Below, one piece after another: positions 10,535 to 23,500 of a stretch of 64,000 nt of DNA (the first letter of the stretch is position 1; every line of letters starts with the position of its first letter). The stretch is from Rhipicephalus microplus (lineage: Eukaryota > Arthropoda > Arachnida > Ixodida > Ixodidae): contig NC_134710.1 in assembly GCF_043290135.1 (NCBI RefSeq), positions 9,969,821 to 10,033,820 of the forward strand, read 5' to 3'. The translations under genes and the position numbers were made by a program. The notes under the pieces are model-generated. The model saw nothing but the letters and a program-made list of their open reading frames with translations. It made no database searches and was not told where the DNA came from.

Positions 10535-11587
10535 TTACGGTTATATTCGTGTGGAAGCACCGAGGTGCTTTGAGCCTAACCAGAAGAAAACGAATGTTTC
10601 AACTGATAAGTTTAGTGGCGAAGCTAGAAAAGGTTAGGGAGGTTCAACCTTCCACCAACCTGATATTGCAATTATATATCTATGCACATGTGCACACAAA
10701 CACATGCCAGGTCACTAATAAAGCAAATCAGAACTGAGAAAGAGTTACTGTCTGTGACCCAAGATACGTACGTTCATGATTAGGATTATGCTGCTGTGGA
10801 AACGGGCTTACACAGACCTATTTCTCTCATTGTTTTTAATGGGCGTGAATATGAGAAAGGAGCCACAAGTCCTTGCTGATATTGAGCCACAGGTTCCCAT
10901 AAAATTGTGTTTCGTTTGTTGATGGAAAGGAGCACCCTTGTCTCACAGCTATTACCCGAAGAGAAGATAAGAAAGGGGGTGTTGGAACAATCTCGTGACA
11001 TGCCCTCACTTGTTTTGAGCCTGAAGGGGTGACCTTTGTTATGGGGCGCCCCTGTTTGGTTCCTCCGGAAGTCCCCGAGCTCATGTTGTGTGGACTCGGC
11101 TAGGGGCCCCCTTCCAAGTGATGCCCGGAGCACTTCTACTCCTTTACATCCTCTCTTCCCCCTAGTTACGCCAATGACGCGTGTAGCGTGTACGTGCACA
11201 CACATACATAGCAATACCCTAAAATGGGGACAGTTGCTGGACCGCTGCCATAGCTCAATTGGTAGAGCACCAAATGCATTGTCGAAAGGTTGTAGATTTG
11301 GCTTTAACTCCATTCTAGTTGTCATAACTGCTGTGCAGTTCAGAACTACATTATGCCCATTCTTAGTTTCTTTAAGTAGTGTGTAATGGGAAAGGAGATC
11401 ATGATTGGTTTTGTTTTGCATGCACATATTACCGATAATGGGGACTGCCTATAGAAAAAAAAAATGCATCAACTCGTGCTGACGGCAATAATTATGTTGT
11501 GTGTGCAGAAGTGGTTGGTGCTTGCATTGCAGTGTGGTTGCTTAGATAGTAGCATTGTTTGTCTCAACAAAAATTATTCTTTTCCAG
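10535..11587. other. unassigned repeat-like sequence before the first visible TIA1 exon
   Basis: The minus strand is open for 213 codons (10786-11427), the longest unexplained frame in the left half. It shows no recognised domain and overlaps a tRNA-like sequence on the other strand, so I treat it as repeat sequence rather than a gene. Confidence 0.35.
11242..11316 (+). repeat. degenerate tRNA-like repeat
   Basis: An A-box-like tagctcaattggtagagca is followed about 25 nt later by ggttgtagatttggc, a decayed B box. It resembles the tRNA-like modules at 14940-15015 and 27429-27504. The acceptor stem does not close, so I do not call a tRNA gene. Confidence 0.5.
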
Positions 11588-11645
11588 GAAATGAAAGTAA
11601 ACTGGGCCACATCACCAGGCAACACGCCAAAGCTCGACACTAGCA
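11588..11645 (+). CDS. TIA1: TIA1-like exon: end of RRM1 and RRM1-RRM2 linker
   Basis: This 58-nt exon lies between a pyrimidine-rich acceptor (ttattcttttccag) and the donor gtgagt at 11646. It reads [19 protein letters not shown] plus one base. The KVNWAT motif is the conserved last beta strand of TIA1-family RRM1. It starts in phase 0, the same point at which vertebrate TIA1 has an exon boundary (GK|EVKVNWAT). I found no exon encoding the rest of RRM1 upstream in the window. Confidence 0.93.
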
Positions 11646-14474
11646 GTGAGTACATCTTCACGGCTCACGAAGAGGCATTTTTTTTCTTGGCTATTATCTC
11701 AAGGATGGGGCTATATGTATGCCGCCTGTTTACCTGCTGTGCCAAGTGCTCTTCATCTGTGCTGTTGTAAAGTTTCCTCCGAGTGCCACGCTGATAGTAT
11801 GCGACGCTACCTTCATTACCACGTACAGGCTTGGGACGCACCATAACTATGCACTAAATGGTCGTGTGTAGCAAACTTTTAATACATATGTGTATCGAAC
11901 ATGCATCACATAAGAGCATCTATTAGCCATGTAGGTCTTTGCCAATACGGGGGCTATCTGCACTGAACCACTGCTGTTGCGCCATACTTGTTTATCAACG
12001 CCGTATTGCACTTTCAAATATAGCCGTAAGGTACGACAGCCATCAAGCCCAAAAACGTGGCTGAAACGTGTTTTTGGTTTCATCGAAATGATTTCATTGC
12101 AATTCTGCAATGGCAATGATAATTTGAGCAGCAGCTGTAAACTTTAATCGTAAGGTTTCGGTCACGATCACTGGTGCGCATGCCCTCTTTGAAGGCATCA
12201 GCACGTGTAGCTTGTAAACCCTTCAACGGGGCATGTGGTCAACGTAAAGAGTTTGAAAAGAGCATCTCTTCATGGTGCAGCAGTATTCTCCTACTTTTAC
12301 ATTTAGTAGAGCTACGCAATATCTGATCTAGGAGAGCCGGGTTGCCAGCATTACTTTGTATAACATTACAATTTATTGCTGTTGCATTTTGCTTCACCCT
12401 TGATGTGAAACTGATGTTTTATATAACTTCATGGCAGCATTCAGAACAGAAACAAAGGGTAATGGCAACAGTGCTGAAAAGAAGTGGATTGATGTCTGGT
12501 TCCTGGAACAACCTACAGTGGTGGTCCACCTGCGCCAATTGTGCCAGTTGGTACCATTCTGTGCCCCTGTGCACATTCGAGTACAGCTTGCACAGACTGT
12601 GCCAAAGTTTACTGGTTCATCTGTTTGCACGTTATCAGTGCGTATATGGCCTGGAAACATTTTTGGTCGCTGCACTACCGGAGCTTTTACATCATGCCGC
12701 CGATGTCCTCTACTCCATCCAATCTGCTGCTATGTTTTCTGTCATTACTAGAGATCGAATTATGGGAATTTGTTTGTGGTTATTTTATACACCAGTTTGT
12801 TATATGAGCATGAATTGAAGGTCCTGGAACGGTTTTTATAGTGCCTATCAAATACCCATTTTCAAAATAAGTGTCCATATGAGCACTATGTTACCTGGGC
12901 TGGCTGTTCTCATTTTCCTCTTTGTGCGCTTGCCTAGCGCGTGCCCCAGCAATAGCCGCGCTCTCTTCGTTTCACTCGGCCACACTGCTGCACTGCATGG
13001 CAATCGAGCTATGGAGGTGTTTCTTGTGGGCGGGTTTTACCTACACATCGATGGTTAGTCCCAACCACGTTGCAACTTTGTTTGGAGATTGACCGGAAGT
13101 GTCTCTGGTTAGCTGCACAGTGCGACGCAGTGGATGCCGTATGCCTAGTAGATGCCACCTGAGCATAACGATGTGCTCTTTATGAGTGTTTGCTTGCCGA
13201 GTCAGAAAATGCATTCGCAACACTGAAAGCACGTAGAGACTTGGGGACGTGATCATGATACTACGCGACTGCATCTTCACGGTTAGAAATGCTGTGCACC
13301 ATGCTGCGCCGCCACCTGCTCAAAGGCGTGTTATTGCTTTGAAACTGCTTCCACGTTGTCTTCAGTCCCTTCATGCGCCGCCACTGCAGCATGGCTTGGC
13401 GACATTGGTGATGGTTCGAGATTATCAGTTTTGCCGCAAGAATGAAGCTATAGCAACACATTGTAAGGCTATAGGCTAACTTTTTTTAAAATCCGATCTC
13501 GTGTAACTCTTCTAAATGCTGGCAGTGTAAGAAATATGGCCACGTCATGGAGCGAAGCAGTTTTTGCACTTTTTGATCTCAGCGCGAAATGAGCGGAGTG
13601 TTTGCTGATGTCATTTGGGTGCACATGAGAACCCCAGGTGGTCAAAATTTTTGGAGCCTTCCACTACACTACTTTCATAATCACATGGTGGTTTTGGAAC
13701 GTTAAACCCCCCATATCAATCAATCGTTTACTGATGTCTGTCTCTAGCGCGTGCACCCTTACGGCCAAAGTTCAAGTTGCTGCGCTTACCCCCCTTTCAT
13801 TGACAGCAAGAAAACCGATGAGAGCAACGTTTTCGCACACATTTCGATACAAAAATGAAAAATCGGGAACTAAATCATGCTCATCTAGAGCGCTCAGCCG
13901 GCTGCTTTTGCTAGAGTTTTAAAAATGTGCAAATAGCGATGCTTTAATGTAATTATACCGAGCATACTGTATGCATTCTTTTGCTATGGCACAAGCATGT
14001 ATGGAAGCTTGTAGCAGCTACGTGCAACAGTGTCCACGGCCTCGCATTGTGCTGCTCTAGACAAGCGTGATTCCGTCTGTACGCAAATCGCCGATGCTAG
14101 TACCCTTGCTGCTAAAGGTACCGACGACAAAGCACGGCCGCTTGTAGATGCGTCCTTGCATCGTTAACCCCGAATGCGCTCCATTGAACAGTTATCAAAG
14201 TGCTGAATCGGTCAGTGGCAGCAACGATATCAAACTAAACGGTCTAAGCAAACGAACAATAATCGAACACCGGCTTTAGCGTGGACCTCAGGTGAACAAA
14301 TAACTTGCTGGTTTAAGTACATGCAGCCTGGGTTCGCGATAAACTAGCGCACTAGCACATTACACAGGGCATTCAATATGGGACCACCCTGTCGTGAAAA
14401 GGCTATGCTATGCTTTACCCTCTCACCTCTTCACCCTCACTTCTCATTCCCACTCCTGGCCATGCTCTCTCTCT

Positions 14475-14545
<71 letters not shown>

Positions 14546-17500
14546 GAAAGAAGTGTATACCTAAGGGCTCGTTTTTCCGTGTTTTAACACAATATTAATG
14601 AGATATAACAGACAGTAATGCCAAGGAATGTACAGGGGAAGTTATTAAAATTAATGGAATGTAAATAAGAAGAAAGAAAAGTGGATGAAAAAATTACCAA
14701 CTGTGAGCAGGAATCGAACCTACGACCTTCGAATTACGCGTTCGATGCTGAGCAGGAATCGAACCTACGACCTTCGAATTACGCGTTCTATGCTGAATCA
14801 TAAGGGCTCGTTTTTCCGTGTTTTTAACACAATAATAATGAGATATAACAGACAGTAATGCCAAGGAATGTACAGGGGAAGTTATTAACATTAATGGAAT
14901 GTAAATAAGAAGAAAGAAAAGTGGATGAAAAAATTACCAACTGTAAGCAGGAATCGCACCTACGACCTTCGAATTACGCGTTCGATGCTCTAACCACTGA
15001 GCTATTACAGCGGCCCTCTCTCCATCCACTTTTTTGGGTTTATCTGTGAATTTAGAAGTAGGAGCGACAGTCAGCGCCATCTATAAGCCAAACAACGAGT
15101 GTGAAAACACTCTTATGCGCATGTTTGGCGTCACGTAGCACGTGAACTTATTATGAGCGGGCAGCTGATTAATTGTCCCTCTTATACAACCTAAACACAC
15201 CAAGTCTGCCAGTACGAGACCCTCGTTCAATGAAATAAGGGAAAGAAGTGTATACCTAAGGGCTCGTTTTTCCGTGTTTTTAACACAATAATAATGAGAT
15301 ATAACAGACAGTAATGCCAAGGAATGTACAGGGGAAGTTATTAACATTAATGGAATGTAAATAAGAAGAAAGAAAAGTGGATGAAAAAATTACCAACTGT
15401 AAGCAGGAATCGAACCTACGACCTTCGAATTACGCGTTCGATGCTCTAACCGCTGAACACAATATTAACGAGATATAACAGACAGTAATGCCCAGGAATG
15501 TACAGGGGAAGTTATTAGAACCAATGGAATGTAAATAAGAAGAAAGAAAAAGTGGATTAAAAAATAATTCCTGCTCACGGCTGGTTATTTTGTGCGGCCA
15601 CCGTAAAGAGTTTCGTTGATTCAGTACCAAACTGCAACTTACATGTGTGGCAGCTTAGGCTAGTTGGTATGGCATGACGATAGTTATAGCGCAAGAACGA
15701 AACGACAACGCAGAGACGAGAAGGACACGTGTCCTTCGTGTCCTCCTCGCTTCGTGTCCTTCTCGTCTTTGTGTCGTCCATTTGTTCTCGCGCCATAACT
15801 ATCGTCATGCTACTATCGTGACCGCTACCAATTGAAGCGCAGCCAACGCCGATCAGGCCTAGCTTGCCATTTGGTATGTTGTCGCAGAAAGTTTGTCCAA
15901 AACGTGAAGATTCGGCATCAAAAAGATAGCACTAACAGTGAACCACGAACAGCATGCATGATACGAAGTTCGCGTTTGTGGCCGGCAGATCAGCAACGAC
16001 GACAACTCGCCAAGCTTACGTACGACAGCGCACTGGCAGCAAAAGTGAAAGATCGCGTCGTAAACCATTAAAGGTTTTCAATTTATGGACAAGGAAGCAA
16101 ACACGATAGTTGTTGGAAGCTCGATAATGATGTCTTTCCCGACAAGAAATTGTTAAGTGCATGCAGTTGATAAGAATGGGATCGCACGTGCCACGTTGAG
16201 CGATGTGCGGCCAAGGCCATGCTAGCAACGTAGTGCAGTCGCGATCTTTTTGCGAGTGAACACGGGAGCGCGTGACTTTTAGAGCTCCGAGCGCTGTGAA
16301 GCGGCGGCACCCAGAAGCATTGCTTATGCGCAGTGCGGCCGGGCTGCGGAAATGATACCGGCGCGCGCATTGCATCAGATGAGCTAGCGCATGTCGTCTG
16401 CTTCACGTGCATGGCAGTAGGAAAGTCGGGTGCTTCTGCGTGGCAAGAATGTTGAACTTCTAATCATGCCCTCCCTGACTCACAAATTAACATTTTGTTT
16501 TTAAGATCATCGTTAATTTGTCACTGGGCACTTTCCCCGACACACATTGTGTGTTCCAGCATGGCCTGGCGCCTGGGCACACTGCAAAATTTATTATGAA
16601 CGAGCACGTGGAAAATCGCCGGTTGCCGGGTTGCGGTGCTCATCTGCAAGCTTGAGCATTTGTGAAAATATATGGCAATATACACAAAATAGGCTATGGT
16701 GCGGCATGCTGTTAACTTGGCAGCTCGAAGAAACTGAAGGTTCGGCAAGAGTGGCAGAATGTTCGAGCGCATCGTTACTTTGTGCCAGCGCTGCACTCCT
16801 CACAATCTTCCAGAATAGCAGCAGTGCTCTTAATTTTTGAAAGGGGAATATGAGAAAATACTAATGTAACAACAAGGTACGCTATTCCAGATTAGTGATA
16901 AAACTTCCTTAAACTAATTCATCTTTTGTGGAACGTATCCCAAATAACCGTTTGGGTAATTGTTTCTTTTTATTTTCGTTGTATCACTACAAGAACGCAA
17001 AAAAAAAGACAAAAGCCAAGTCGCACGGCAGGCATATGAAATGCGCTGATTGAACTGAAAGCATCTAAGCTTTATTTGCCATAATAATACGGTCACTAAG
17101 GATGCCGAAAATCAGTTAGCAGACGACACACGAGCACAGCAGTGATGTGATGCGCGCAGATACTGTGACCTGCCACCTTTTGGCGCTCGTAGAGCCGCAA
17201 GCCACGCACTCCTCTGGTCACTCTCAAAAAGATTGCGACTGTACGCTGTAGCCGCGTCTGCGCTGGTGCAAGATCGGTCACCGAGGCGACCGTCCTTCTC
17301 CCTTACTTATCGAGCCCGTGCAGTGACCCATAATTTTTGTTTTTTAATTTATTTTCCTTCTCTCCGCCCTTCGTGCGTTCACTCCGTGGCCCCTCCTCCT
17401 CCGTAACGACCTCGTCGTTCACTCTACAGCGGCACACCCAGCACGCCTCCTTTCAAGAGAGCACTCGCAACTGCATTTGTCACAATTTCCGGCAACTGCA

Positions 17501-20500
17501 TTATAACCAGTCATTCATATTGGGCGGACTACACAATAAGCGGTATGCGTATACATGGGGTTCTATGGGAGGGTAAACTTGCGGTGTCAGCCAGTGAAAG
17601 GTCAATGGGAAGCTATTGTGCCATTTTCGCTCGTTCTGACAACTACAGAGAAAAGAAACTGCTGTCTCAATGCGAGATTTGTATTACCAAACGTGCAGCA
17701 TTTGTGGTTGTGGATACTACATGGTACATTGTTTGTGTTATGGGTCTAGTTCTACCTGACTAGCGGCATGTAGGCTACGGCCTTTCGTCTGGCATTCAAG
17801 CGCTAAACACCAAGAGAGCAGCTAAGAATTTGAAAGCAATGTTCGTGCTACTAAAATCAGAGAAAATGCTGTCTTACTTCGCCGGAAGCCAGATCAGGTG
17901 AAAGTTGAAAAGGTAGCTTGGTGGGGCGGATTCTGACCAGTGAAGGTATTGTTGCGCAAAGGGTTAGATCGGAGCAGTTTAAGTTAACATGGAAGAACTT
18001 GCAATCATGTTGTACGAAGTGGAGCCTATGATAAACTTATGTCCACTGACTTTCACCCATAATGATGCTCAGGAGCCAGAACCACTGTCGCCAGTGCATT
18101 TCCTCGTCAAAAGAAAGCTGGTAACCCTTCCTCGACATCACCTGCCAGGCGAAATTCCAGGTAGTGACGTGCATCTTTCACGATGATGGGGTACTGATCG
18201 GCCATGGCTGAGGGATTCTGGAAACGTTGGCAAAAAGAGTACTCATTGGAGCATAGATCGCCATATTTGTCCCGCCCATTGACATAGAATGACCTAAGGA
18301 TAGACTGATATTGCTTTAGCGCAGCTCAGTTTGAGTGTGAAGGAAAGATACTATGCAGTCAAGAAGGGGAAAGACAGACGACAGTGTGAGCGCTAACTTC
18401 CAACTTTTGTTTATAGTGTACCCTTACAACACATTGTTTAACTCATTCCACGTGACGCCACACACATGACGAAACCGTACACGTGTGATGCATCACACTA
18501 TCAAGGAAACCTAGTTATGATCTGATTTCAAATTAACAATTCTATATCAATGCTTCACACCACGTGCTCCAGAAAATTGAGCTCTTTTTGAGATAAGGCC
18601 ACAGACAGCATACTCACACACAGCTCCATAATTTCCCTCAATAATTTGAGGGAAATTATTGAGTTCGCCTCAATAATTTGAGGGTTCGCGGGTGATGGGC
18701 GTGATGACGTCGCACGAGTCGCTAGTGATCGCTTCACGTGAATGTGTGATCGTCAGTAGCGCATCACCATTCGAACGACATTTCATTTTATATGCATGTT
18801 AGCGGGTTAGAAAGTGCATATGTGTATCGGAAGTGACTTGAATCCATGTCGGTCACTACCGATCACCTGCTCATTTGTCGCTGAATTGGTGCCGGCAACA
18901 TTACACACACAACTTCTGAGTTGGTCACATTTTGTTACCAGTGATCACAACATGGGTTTTTGCAGCGACAGTCACTAGTGGCTCATTCATTCTTTCCTCT
19001 ACGCATCCTGATAACATTCCCCCTTAAGTTCACTGCAAAGCTATTCACTCCCCGCATTCTCGAAAATTCTGGATCGCTTTGAAGTCGCAATGTAGTCGGT
19101 ATTAAATTTGCTGGCGTCCGGATTAAATTGGCCGGCTGTTGGAATAACTTCAGTGGCACTTGGATTAATTTGAGTGGTGATTGGATTAAATTGATTGGTG
19201 CCTAGATTAATTTGGCTAACACTTGTATTAAATGAAGCGACAAAACCTGTAGAGACTCATAGCTGTAAAGAAATGCATTGCAAATTATTGTTGTTTTTTT
19301 TTTTTTTTCCAGAACACCATCACATATTCGTAGGAGACCTGAGTCCTGAAATAGAGACAACCCAGCTGCGAGATGCTTTTGCCCCTTTTGGTGATATCTC
19401 GTGAGTATTTAATAATTAGTCATTCTTATATTTGCCAGTAATTTACATTTTTCAGGTCTTGTTCTCCCTGGGTAACTTTTAATTCATGCACCACTCTCAG
19501 TAAGTGCCCCAAAGAATGTCACTGGCTTAGTCAGAGCTAGTACCTTATTTCTTTGTTAAGCATTTATGGCAGTGACGTACGTATGCCTAAATCTTTGGCT
19601 TACATTGTTCGCAATTTCATACGTTTGAAAATCTAGTTAGCTTCTCTGCACATCTGACTTTCTTCTGGGTGCTGAAGGATGTGAGCCTCACGATGTTTAT
19701 ACAGGCTAATCGCACAATAACGACAAGATTAATCAAGAAATTTTATTGTAGCTAAATTTCGTCTGTAGGACAAGAAATTCGGTAAGATCTGATGAATATA
19801 ACTCGTCCTTTAATCTCGGTAAGCGCATGCATTTAACTTTCGCAAACTTGGAGGTACCTGGTCGCACACCGAGCAAATCTATATTCGTTGAAATAACATG
19901 CACAAAATATGCAGAAAGTTTCAAGATAATCTCGGGATGAATTTTGGTATGCACGTTGGCCTCCAGCATGTCTTAACGGTAATGCAACAAAGGCTGCCTA
20001 GCAATAATATGTGCGTACTTTCTTGCTTTCACAGCTTGCAGCTGGAAGTGTCTGGTAAATGCTAGGGTAGTGTTATACACGAGAAAGTAATATATGCAGA
20101 CAACCTTCAGAGCTTGCAGAGCACGCAGTGACATGATTGAGTGTACAAAATTTTCACTAAAGAACAAGTGAAAACTAAATGCCAAAGCTCTGCACTATCA
20201 TAGCCATAAGCGAACGACAGCAAAGCCGTAACACTTTGTTCCATTTTACAGCCTTATTGCCCATAATCTTTTGCTGTGATAGCTGCCTACCTTCGGAGTT
20301 TACTCGCTATCGATCAAGCCGTTATCGACCGTGGTTTTTTGTGCAGCTGTTGCAGCAAACGATAGTTATGTTTTCAATCTGTGTGTGCGCTGCTCGTGCA
20401 TATGCCTTCAGAACTGCATCATTGCTGTTTCTGATCGCATCGACTGTCACGATTTTATCTCGGGAGCGCTTGCGAAGGATGGAATTGAGAGAGACAGGCA

Positions 20501-23500
20501 TGGCAAACACACACTTTCTGACCCAAAAGAATAAAGGCAAAAAATCACAAGCGAAGAACAAACACTCGCGGGTGCACAATATTACTGCAGTAACGACCCG
20601 TACATAGTCATACCAAAACTTGTCTAAATCTGTCACTAGCCCTAGTCGGTAGTACTAAGCCAGTATGGCATCTCAATAATGTAACGTCTTTACAGTTAGC
20701 CACGTTGCTACATCGACTGGTTGCCCTTTGCTGTGTCGGCGCTCAGTCGAGTCCTCCATAGACGTTCTCCATGAGTTCCTAACGTAGAGGCCCTTTTCCA
20801 CCGACCAAGGCACTTTTCTTCATTGCCAGTGTCCCGGTATTTGTCGCAGTCTTCAACTTCGCTGGGCTAGGCTTGGCTCGTCAGGGACTCCCTTCCTAAC
20901 GGGTCCACCCTGCTGCCTGTTATCCTAGCGCGATGTGTGATAGCTGCAAGTCCACCCGGAACAGCTGGGCAAGGGTGTGGAAATTCGGGGCAGCCTCACT
21001 CGGGACCTTCGAGGTCGATGGCCACTTTTCGAGCCTCTCACGTTGACATGCTTCAGAATCAAGCGGCTACGCTGCTCCTGTCGTTGTAGCGACGCTGGTT
21101 TCCCACGTCTTCGCAGCTCGGAGCCCCACATTCTTCATCACAGCTTGGGTCTCGTGCCACGAGCCTCTGTTTCCAATCTTGTTCATCGATGTGGTGCATG
21201 TGCGCAGCATCGGGAATCTCGCACACGGGTGCCGCGTCTCAGCGCCTGGCTCGTGCCCTTATAACATCGACACGGTCGCAGCATTGCTTCGAGTCAGTGC
21301 CCACCAATGAACCCGCGTGTTTCAACCGCCCAGCCTGTCCTTGCGAAAGTTCCATGTCATTCACAGCGAAACCCTAGATAAACAAACCAGATCAATTTCA
21401 CCATTTGGTGCGTTGCTGACTGAAGTTTTCAGATAACTAAAATGGCAAGTAGCGACCTTCTGCTTAAAGTACCTCAGAAACACCACTTCGAAAAACTTGG
21501 CATTCTATCAACATTCGGTTACTATTCAATATGTTTCACCTCACCGCTCCATGAATACCTCACGCGGAGTCTTGTGAGAAGCGGACTTCCTTGAACTGGC
21601 CGAAGAAAAACTACAGTAGAATCTCAATGATACGAATATGAAGGGAGCATGCAAAATATTTTTATCATGCCGAATTCGTATGAACCATAAAAAAGTGATA
21701 GCAGATCATGAAGATGAACAATAACCTTAACAAAGTCAACTACTTCTTGCTGAAAGAAGTCAGTGATGTTCTTTTGAACTATGCTGCCTTCACCGTCTCG
21801 ATAAAGTAGCGTGCTTTCGTCACTCATGCTGCTGGCGCTTAGTAAAGGTGCGTTCACATTTGACATCAGAGGAAGTAAAAGCGGCAAAACTCGTTGAAAA
21901 TTTATTCTCTTCGTTGCCTAAAGGGATTGCCTACCGTCCTTCACTGCAGTTCTCTTTTGTGTCGCAATAAAGAGCGTACCATCTGAAGTGTCTAATCCTG
22001 CAGTGGTTTCCCTGGAAATAGCACATAAATTCTCGAGACGGAATTTTTCGATCTGCGTTTGGTCTCTGTTCATCGGTGGAGTGAATTCCCACAACCAAGG
22101 AGATTTGAAAAAAATTTCTGGAGTGGAAGCTTCTGCAATGCTTTGCCAGCAGTAGTGAAGCCAGCTTTTGCCCTTCAAGGATGCTGGAAACCTGCTCTTT
22201 TCGGGTAATGCTCTCTTGGAGATTCAGTGGCTTTGATCTGTTTGTCTAAAAACTACGTTAATTATAAATTGGAAGATAGTTGTTTCTAATGAAATAACAC
22301 ATAGAGACGAGTACTGTTTACTTAATCTTCAAAAAATCTGCCTTGAATTCAAGGCTTACCAAAGAAAACTATTAACATAAAGACGTACCTTGAGCACTTC
22401 CTGGCCTGAAAAAGGTTGCAACGTTAAACTCATTGGGTGTGCGAGAAAAGCACTGCTTTTGAATCTCCAAACACCAATAGCTCATCATGCCCCTAGTAAG
22501 ATGACAGTCATAGCCGCCATCTTACGGTGGGTACGGCTTCACTCCTGGACAATAATTTCCACTCCAGCAAATTTCCACTCCACTCCAGCACCGTCCGTAG
22601 CCCTCCAACTATTTCACCGAACAGCGCGTTCCCAGGCAGAACACAGCGCACTGTTTTTCGGCAACCTGTAATACGGATAAGCAGGGCATGGAATTGTTCG
22701 CTACGTTTGCGAATTCCACGATAAACATGCACTAAATTCGATATTCACTCGCCAAAAAAATGTGCATGCACGCCGTCAGTCTTGCCTTGTAAGACAACAC
22801 CAAAAAACTTGGCATTCAAAGGGCATTCAGACGTGCTACTCGTTCCAATGTTTGCTACGTGCAGCCACAGACCGCAAGTCCGTCATCCATAAACTTAAAA
22901 CCACTCAGGAACAACATTGTGTCAGCTAGCATTTAAAGCCTCAAGTTACCTTCTATACAGCTATACGCATGTATTCACGCATGCGCACCTTTGATATTGT
23001 TTCTAATTTAACAAAATACGGGAAAAAAGAGGTGATTGTCAGCGAACGAAGCGAGAATACTTACACGCGAAAAGTGATCCCAGGCGTCTTTTTGATACGA
23101 TTTGTGCAGCCATTAGCAACGCACGAAGTCACCGTGGCCTTGTAAATTCTGTAACTGTTTAACAAAAGCATGTCACAGTCTTCAAAGGCCACTGCGAGGG
23201 CGGAGCTATGAAGCGCACTTTGTTGTCTGCTTCAGAGTCTTTCTTTTTTCAATATGGCGGCAACCGGCGTCACTATACCTCCACTCCAGAAGACGTAATA
23301 TAAGACCTCCTTGGACTAATAATACAAACAGCGACTATTTTAATTTCCTGTGCACATGTACTAGCACGATGAAGAAATGGGAACTGCACAGCATGTAGGC
23401 GCTCAGCTGTTCGCATTCATTAAATGCAAAACATTCTTTAGCAAACTTCGGCGCCTTTAAAGGATTCATCTATCTAGCTGCCTACGACTTCATGCTTTCC

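Noticed and set aside
12342..12818. 158-codon + frame
   Set aside because: All three + frames are open here over the same bases, with Cys/Leu-rich content and no motif; likely chance.
14378..14598. Frames containing long Tyr-Ile runs
   Set aside because: They are translations of the (TA)n microsatellite.
14940..15015. tRNA gene on the minus strand
   Set aside because: A and B boxes are present, but the module occurs several times inside repeat units and the stems are imperfect, so it is a tRNA-derived repeat rather than a gene.
20179..20607. 142-codon + frame
   Set aside because: No domain, an open frame on the opposite strand, and no splice or promoter context.
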